A DNA stretch of 17,321 nt from Candidatus Agrococcus pullicola (GTDB lineage Bacteria > Actinomycetota > Actinomycetes > Actinomycetales > Microbacteriaceae): positions 1-17,321 of the forward strand of contig DXDC01000319.1 in assembly GCA_019115685.1 (NCBI GenBank). The letters run 5' to 3'. Position numbers and translations under genes: made by a program. Positions 12,821-17,321 of this stretch are shown in pieces. The notes under the pieces were generated by a model that saw only the letters and a program-made list of their open reading frames with translations, made no database searches and was not told where the DNA came from. Within the stretch, counting starts at the first letter, position 1, and the number at the start of each line of letters is the position of its first letter.

Positions 12821-13930
12821 AGCGATATTGAGATCGGCCGTAGCAAGCGCGGACGCCGCGGATTCTCGTTTGACGACGTCGCCGTCGTCCCGACCCGGCG
12901 CACCCGTGACACCGAACTGGTGAACCTGAGTTGGCAGATCGACGCGTACCGTTTCGATGTTCCGTTCATCGGCGCGCCGACCGACTCGGTGATGAGCCCG
13001 GCTACCGCGATCGCGCTGGGTCGTGCGGGCGGTCTCGGAGTGCTGAACCTGGAGGGCGTCTGGACGCGCTACGAGGACCCGGAACCCCTGCTCGCCGAGA
13101 TCGCCCAGCTGCCAGCAGACCAGGCGACGAGTCGGATGCGCGAGATCTACGCGGAGCCGATCAAGGGTGAATTGATCACCGCGAGGCTCGCGGAGATCAG
13201 GGAGGCGGGCGTTACCGTCGCCGGCAGCCTCAGCCCGGCAGAGGTGCTTCGTCACTACGAGACCGTGCTCGCCGCAGGCACCGACCTCATGGTGATCCGA
13301 GGCTCGACCGTGTCGGCGGAGCACGTCTCGACCGAGGGTTCCGCTCCGCTCAATCTCAAGCAGTTCATCTACGAGCTCGATGTTCCCGTCATTGTCGGTG
13401 GTGTCGTTACCTACACTGCGGCGCTGCACCTCATGCGTACGGGAGCCGCGGGCGTTCTTGTGGGGTTCGGAGGCGGAGCGGCGTCGACGTCACGCGCGGT
13501 ACTCGGTATCCACGCGCCCATGGCAACTGCTATCAGCGACGTCGCCGCTGCGCGACGCGACTACCTCGACGAGTCGGGTGGCCGTTACGTGCAGGTCATC
13601 GCCGACGGTTCACTCGGAACATCCGGAGACATCGTCAAGGCGTTCGCGATGGGGTCGGATGCCGTCATGCTCGGCACCGCGCTCGCTCGCGCAACCGACG
13701 CACCCGGCCGCGGCTGGCACTGGGGGCCGGAGGCGCACAATCAGAAGCTGCCGCGCGGCAACAGGGTGAAGGTCGACCAGCTCGGCGACCTCGATGTCGT
13801 CTTGAACGGGCCTTCACCAGTCGCTGACGGCAGCGCGAACCTGATCGGCGCGCTCCGTACGGCGCTCGCGACCACCGGGTACCGCGAGGTGAAGGAATTC
13901 CAGCGCATCGACGTGGTGCTGAAGAGCTGA
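12818..13930 (+). CDS. guaB3: GuaB3-family IMP dehydrogenase-related protein
   Basis: Member of the IMPDH/GMP reductase TIM-barrel superfamily, acting somewhere in purine nucleotide interconversion. 370 residues, with no CBS domain pair, so shorter than true IMPDH (near 500). Supporting blocks are GFSFDDVAVVPTRRTR (15-30), GAPTDSVMSP (52-61), GRAGGLGVLN (68-77), PVIVGGVVTYTAALHLMRTG (190-209), RRDYLDESGGRYVQVIADGS and LPRG. The active-site loop reads GFGGGAASTSRAVLG (216-230), with serine where IMPDH and GMP reductase have their catalytic cysteine, and I find no cysteine anywhere in the protein. From memory, mycobacterial GuaB3 also lacks it. Start GTG 12818 fits a leaderless promoter. glpD begins 17 bases downstream and may be co-transcribed. 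Family call firm, reaction uncertain. Confidence 0.9.
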   Translation: MSDIEIGRSKRGRRGFSFDDVAVVPTRRTRDTELVNLSWQIDAYRFDVPFIGAPTDSVMSPATAIALGRAGGLGVLNLEGVWTRYEDPEPLLAEIAQLPADQATSRMREIYAEPIKGELITARLAEIREAGVTVAGSLSPAEVLRHYETVLAAGTDLMVIRGSTVSAEHVSTEGSAPLNLKQFIYELDVPVIVGGVVTYTAALHLMRTGAAGVLVGFGGGAASTSRAVLGIHAPMATAISDVAAARRDYLDESGGRYVQVIADGSLGTSGDIVKAFAMGSDAVMLGTALARATDAPGRGWHWGPEAHNQKLPRGNRVKVDQLGDLDVVLNGPSPVADGSANLIGALRTALATTGYREVKEFQRIDVVLKS

Positions 13931-13947
13931 AACACGGGAGGGCCACT

Positions 13948-15741
13948 ATGAACGGCAGCGCGAAGCAGCGCAAACGAGTCTCACGTTCTCGAAAGCTTGG
14001 CCCGAAACAGCGTGCAGCCGCGATCTCCTCCATGCGAGAGCGTGAAGTCGACGTGCTCGTCATCGGCGGCGGCGTCGTCGGCGCCGGAGCAGCGCTCGAC
14101 GCTGCGACGCGGGGCCTGCGCGTCGGTCTGATAGAAGCCAGAGACTTCGCGTCGGGCACGTCGAGCCGGTCGTCGAAGCTCATCCACGGCGGCATCCGGT
14201 ATCTCGAGCAGATGAATTTCTCGCTCGTGCGGGAGGCCCTGATCGAGCGCGGGCTGCTGCTGCAGCGCATCGCTCCGCACCTCGTGAAGCCCGTGAAGTT
14301 CCTGTATCCGCTGCAGACGCCGATCGCCGAGCGCTTCTACATCGGCGCGGGAATGGCGATGTACGACGCCTTCAGCTACACGGGCTTCATGAAGCCGGGC
14401 GTTCCAAGGCATCGCCACTATACGAAGAAGCAGCTCGTCAAGCAGGCTCCCGGCCTCGACACCGACAAAATCATCGGCGGGCTGGCCTACTACGACGCGC
14501 AGGTCGATGATGCGCGCTTCGTCTCGACGCTCGCGCGCACGGCCTCCTTCTACGGCGCGCACGTCGCGAGCCGGGTCAGGGCCGAGGGATTCCTGAAGGT
14601 TGGCGAACGCGTCGTCGGCGTCCAGGCTCACGATCTCGAGACCGGCGAACGGTTCGAGATCCGTGCACGTCAGGTCGTGAATGCAACGGGCGTCTGGACC
14701 GGCGATACGCAAGCGATGGTCGGCACGCGGGGTCAGTTCCGGGTCCGTGCTTCGAAAGGTGTGCACCTTGTGGTGCCGCGTGACCGGTTCCACTCGTCGA
14801 TGGGGCTGCTGCTGCGAACGGATCGCAGCGTGCTCTTCGTGATTCCGTGGGGCAGGCACTGGATCATCGGCACAACCGACACCGACTGGGAACTCGATAA
14901 AGCGCATCCCGCGGCCACAGCGGCCGACATCGACTACATTCTCGACAATGTCAACGAAGTCCTCATGACGAAGCTCACGCGCGAGGATGTCGAGGGCGTG
15001 TACGCGGGGCTACGCCCGCTGTTGTCGGCGGGCGAGGGTGCTTCGACGGCATCCCTCTCGCGGGAGCACCACGTTGCGCACACGGTGCCCGGTCTCGTGA
15101 TCATCGCGGGAGGAAAATTCACGACGTACCGTGTCATGGCGAAAGACGCCATCGACGAAGCGGCAGCGGCGATGGACGGCAAGGTGCCGCCCTCGTGCAC
15201 GGAGGAGATTCCGTTGCTGGGAGCGGAAGGCTACCGGGCCGCCTGGAACAAGCGGGCCAAGATCGCGAGGGCCTTCGGCGTGCACAAGCACCGCATCGAG
15301 CATCTGCTGAATCGCTACGGCGTGCTCACCGACGAGCTGCTCGAGATCATACGAGACGACCCCTCGATGCTCGAGCCGCTGCCGGGAGCAGACGATTACA
15401 TTCGCGCCGAGGTGCTGTACGCGTGCCTGCACGAGGGTGCGCTGCACCTCGACGATGTGCTCGCCCGCAGAACCCGCATCTCGATCGAGTCGTGGGACAG
15501 AGGTGTTGCGGCGGCTCCCGTCGCGGCCGAGATCATGGCGGCTGCCCTCGGCTGGGATGCCGAGCAGGTCGAACGCGAGGTCAATACCTACAACAGAAGG
15601 GTCGCGGCCGAGATCGACAGCCAGCAGCTGCCGGATGACGAGTCTGCGGACCGTGCCCGCCTCGAAGCGCCGGAGATCATCCCGATGGGCAGCCTGCCGA
15701 CGCAGGCCACGGTCGGTACACGAGCGAGCGACGCGCAGTAA
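13948..15741 (+). CDS. glpD: Glycerol-3-phosphate dehydrogenase (FAD, respiratory)
   Basis: Membrane-associated flavoenzyme that oxidises sn-glycerol 3-phosphate to dihydroxyacetone phosphate and passes electrons to the quinone pool. 597 residues, near the usual length plus a tail. After a basic N-terminal stretch (1-33) comes the FAD-binding GGGVVGAG (40-47), then IEARDFASGTSSRSSKLIHG (62-81) and GGIRYLEQ (81-88). Further family blocks are VNATGVWT, the GTTDTDW segment in WIIGTTDTDWELDK, GVYAGLRPLL and GGKFTTYRVMAKDA. The C-terminal accessory domain (from about 420) is typical, and the last 30 residues look unconserved. Start at 13948 follows GGGAGGG. It lies 17 bases behind guaB3; no glpK or glpF is in the window. 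A long hairpin follows the stop. Confidence 0.97.
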   Translation: MNGSAKQRKRVSRSRKLGPKQRAAAISSMREREVDVLVIGGGVVGAGAALDAATRGLRVGLIEARDFASGTSSRSSKLIHGGIRYLEQMNFSLVREALIERGLLLQRIAPHLVKPVKFLYPLQTPIAERFYIGAGMAMYDAFSYTGFMKPGVPRHRHYTKKQLVKQAPGLDTDKIIGGLAYYDAQVDDARFVSTLARTASFYGAHVASRVRAEGFLKVGERVVGVQAHDLETGERFEIRARQVVNATGVWTGDTQAMVGTRGQFRVRASKGVHLVVPRDRFHSSMGLLLRTDRSVLFVIPWGRHWIIGTTDTDWELDKAHPAATAADIDYILDNVNEVLMTKLTREDVEGVYAGLRPLLSAGEGASTASLSREHHVAHTVPGLVIIAGGKFTTYRVMAKDAIDEAAAAMDGKVPPSCTEEIPLLGAEGYRAAWNKRAKIARAFGVHKHRIEHLLNRYGVLTDELLEIIRDDPSMLEPLPGADDYIRAEVLYACLHEGALHLDDVLARRTRISIESWDRGVAAAPVAAEIMAAALGWDAEQVEREVNTYNRRVAAEIDSQQLPDDESADRARLEAPEIIPMGSLPTQATVGTRASDAQ

Positions 15742-15769
15742 TCATCGCGCGGCTTCTTGCCTGGGCCCA

Positions 15770-15847
15770 GGGCGCACTTCTCGGTCCATGTATGGCGACA
15801 CGTCCGTATAACGCGTTCATTCCATGTATAGACCGAGAAGTGTGCCC
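15770..15847 (+). repeat. 78-bp hairpin-forming inverted repeat downstream of glpD
   Basis: The outer arms GGGCGCACTTCTCGGTC (15770-15786) and GACCGAGAAGTGTGCCC (15831-15847) are complementary over 17 positions with one G-U pair. After one C-A mismatch pairing continues to 15795/15822 with two more G-U pairs, giving 26-position arms around a 26-base loop. It sits between the convergent glpD and DUF368 stops, so a terminator or mRNA 3' end role is likely, although no U-run follows. The wobble pairs favour the plus-strand RNA. A dispersed repeat is the alternative. Confidence 0.7.
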
Positions 15848-15864
15848 ACGCGGAGGGGTGCGCG

Positions 15865-16749
15865 CTAGTGCGACTGAGCCGTCAGCGTGTGCCGACGCTC
15901 GAGCCACAGAATCGACGTCACAACCGCGAGGCCGATCACCATGGCGATGATGAGCCCGAACATCGGTGTTTCGGGGCCGTCGAGCGCCTGATTATCCCAC
16001 GGCCACAGCGCGCGGAGCGAGCCTGCCATGAGCCCCGTGAGGATCACCATGGTGATGTGTCGTTTGTGGGTCAGCAAGTACTGCAGCAGCTTCACGAATG
16101 CGGTGAGCCCGGTGGCGGCCCCGGCCGCAAACGTCAGGATGTACGGGATATCGACGCTGCGCACCGCTGTGAGGGTCGGTTCGTACATGCCGAAGGTAAG
16201 CAGGATGAACGAACCGGAGAGCCCCGGAATCACAAGCGCACAGATCGCCACTGCGGCGCTCAAGAACACCGTCCAGAGGCTTATGACGACGTCGACGCGC
16301 GGAAGGCCGAGGAGCAGGAAAGCGGCGATGGCGAACAGGAGCGCGAGCCCGTAGTTCCAGAGCTTCCATCGTGACCGGGATTCCTGATAGGGGATCGGCA
16401 GGCTGCCCAAGACAAGGCCGAAGAACGCCGCGTACACGATCTGCGTGTGGTTGTGGACGATGGGCTCGAGAATGACGATTGCGATGATCAGGAACGTCGC
16501 CATACCCAGCAGTGCGGGAATCAATACGTTCCACTGCCCGCGCTTGAACTCCTCCTTGGCCGCCCCGAGGCCGCGACCGCGAACTCCGTCGGTCAACGTG
16601 AGGCGGATGCCGCCGAGCACGTGCCCTGCGCCGTTGATGAGGTCGTCATAGAGCCTGACGATCAGGGCGACGGTTCCGCCGCTGATGCCGGGGAGCGCTT
16701 CCGAGGTGCCGACGGCGCCGCCGCGCAGGAAGTTCAGAAACCAGGTCAT
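15865..16749 (-). CDS. DUF368 family membrane protein (polyprenyl-phosphate transporter type)
   Basis: Integral membrane protein of 294 residues with about eight hydrophobic segments. DUF368 proteins (PopT) have been shown in other bacteria to return undecaprenyl phosphate across the membrane for cell-wall and polymer synthesis; this copy is assigned by family only. Supporting features are the N-terminal GGAVGTSEALPGISGGTVAL (10-29) and the internal repeat-like VIPGLSGSFILLTFGMYEP, together the paired PG-SGG motifs of the family, and FGLVLGSLPIP. The start at 16749 begins right at the family's usual N-terminus, with AGGA about nine bases upstream. It converges with glpD across the 78-bp hairpin and diverges from the SURF1 gene. 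DedA proteins can do the same job, so it may be redundant. Confidence 0.9.
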   Translation of the reverse strand: MTWFLNFLRGGAVGTSEALPGISGGTVALIVRLYDDLINGAGHVLGGIRLTLTDGVRGRGLGAAKEEFKRGQWNVLIPALLGMATFLIIAIVILEPIVHNHTQIVYAAFFGLVLGSLPIPYQESRSRWKLWNYGLALLFAIAAFLLLGLPRVDVVISLWTVFLSAAVAICALVIPGLSGSFILLTFGMYEPTLTAVRSVDIPYILTFAAGAATGLTAFVKLLQYLLTHKRHITMVILTGLMAGSLRALWPWDNQALDGPETPMFGLIIAMVIGLAVVTSILWLERRHTLTAQSH

Positions 16750-16947
16750 TTCGAATATCCTGCCATGCCGCCCGAGTAGACACCGTTTCGATCGTCAAAA
16801 TCATGCCGGGGGATGACGCATCCGAATCGGAATTTCGTCTGAGCGGAGCTCGAGTCGGTACTACGGCTGACTTCCGGCGCAAGGGCCGCGCTGAACGAGG
16901 CTGAGTTGCTCCTGCTACCGGTGCGTCGCAGCCGTCCCCCGGCCCGG

Positions 16948-16962
16948 TAGACTTGACGGGTG
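16948..16962 (+). promoter_or_regulatory. Leaderless promoter of the SURF1-family gene
   Basis: TAGACT (16948-16953), a good -10 box, is followed by six bases and GTG at 16960. No ribosome binding site precedes the GTG at normal spacing. Confidence 0.55.
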
Positions 16963-17321
16963 AGTTCGCAGCCGGGGTTCTGGGAGGTCGCGCGTCGACC
17001 CCAATGGATCTGGACCCTCGTCGCCTGCCTCGTCGTTGCGGTCATCTTCGGCATCCTGGCGAACTGGCAGACTGCCCGAGCCATCGAGCAAGGGCAAGGC
17101 GACGACCGAGACACGGAAACGCCCGTCACGCTCGAATCGGTCGCGGCGCCCGCTGAGGTGCTGACGACAGAAGCGGGTGGGCGCATCGTGACCGTCACCG
17201 CATCCCTCCAGCCCGACGATTTCATCGTGTTGGAGGGCCGCCACCAGGAGGGCGATAGCGGGTGTTGGATCACGGGCCGCGCGGTCGTCAGTGAGGGCCG
17301 TAACGAGGGGGCGAACCTGGC
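16960..17321 (+). CDS. SURF1-family protein (C-terminus cut by window edge)
   Basis: Cytochrome c oxidase assembly factor type protein; SURF1 (Shy1) helps insert heme a into subunit I. Only the first 120 codons are present. A tryptophan-containing N-terminal stretch ARRPQWIW (11-18) leads into one membrane segment (about 18-36), followed by LANWQTARA, the usual SURF1 start of the extracytoplasmic part. Later residues VTVTASLQPDDFIVLEGRHQ and the GCWITGRAVV strand match the SURF1 pattern in which a conserved R follows a strand and GxWV/T precedes a variable loop. The second membrane helix is expected beyond the edge. Start chosen at GTG 16960 because of the leaderless promoter. Divergent from DUF368; no functional link to it is evident. 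Confidence 0.8.
   Translation, partial: MSSQPGFWEVARRPQWIWTLVACLVVAVIFGILANWQTARAIEQGQGDDRDTETPVTLESVAAPAEVLTTEAGGRIVTVTASLQPDDFIVLEGRHQEGDSGCWITGRAVVSEGRNEGANL

Noticed and set aside
12101..13429. 442 aa version of the TetR reading frame
   Set aside because: The first 257 residues are antisense to guaB3; the TetR domain begins only at the GTG at 12658, next to a promoter and operator.
1..17321. Mobile elements, phage genes, CRISPR arrays or tRNA genes
   Set aside because: No transposase, integrase, repeat-spacer pattern or cloverleaf was recognised on reading both strands; a tRNA or repeat search program was not available.

Overview
The window looks like chromosomal DNA from a high-GC Gram-positive bacterium (Actinomycetota, probably Micrococcales/Microbacteriaceae-like). 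The support is strong G/C preference at third codon positions, frequent GTG starts, several genes that appear to be transcribed without a leader, a GuaB3-type protein, a TetR/BcrA-like ABC cassette and a ribD-ribE-ribBA-ribH operon behind an FMN riboswitch. The genus assignment is inference; no rRNA or tRNA gene is present.

Layout. 1-974 (-): secreted alkaline phosphatase, cut by the left edge, with a candidate PHO box upstream. 1251-3819 (+): three-gene DrrA/NodI-NodJ-type ABC exporter (ATPase plus two different ABC-2 permeases) with overlapping starts and stops. 3826-4581 (-): unrecognised lipoprotein, convergent to the exporter. 4805-5254 (+): small membrane protein of unknown function whose stop overlaps that of ribH. 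5251-8628 (-): riboflavin operon ribD, ribE, ribBA, ribH, each start overlapping the previous stop, preceded by an FMN riboswitch (about 8698-8815) and a possible translational expression platform. 9133-10553 (+): DUF4097 beta-repeat protein overlapping a PadR-family regulator, with two near-identical palindromes just upstream. 10619-12658 (-): TetR regulator, ABC ATPase and ABC-2 permease in one operon, with an operator-like palindrome at the TetR promoter. 12818-13930 (+): GuaB3-family IMPDH/GMPR-related protein, followed by glpD (13948-15741). 15770-15847: a 78-bp hairpin-forming inverted repeat between glpD and the convergent DUF368 gene (15865-16749, -). 16960-end (+): start of a SURF1-family gene, cut by the right edge.

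How it works together. The riboflavin genes make a complete GTP plus ribulose-5-phosphate to riboflavin pathway, apart from the dephosphorylation step, and would be shut down by FMN. GlpD is an FAD enzyme feeding electrons to menaquinone and SURF1 is a cytochrome oxidase assembly factor, but their proximity to rib may be chance. Two unrelated ABC exporters, one with a local TetR, and the PadR/DUF4097 pair look like envelope-stress or drug-response modules. DUF368 proteins are known as polyprenyl-phosphate transporters and bear on cell-wall lipid recycling.

No mobile element, CRISPR array, integrase or phage gene was seen. The points most worth checking are the cysteine-free GuaB3, the ribD switch in which one strand could pair with either the aptamer or the ribosome binding site, the twin palindromes before DUF4097-PadR, the 78-bp hairpin and the shared leaderless-promoter geometry.
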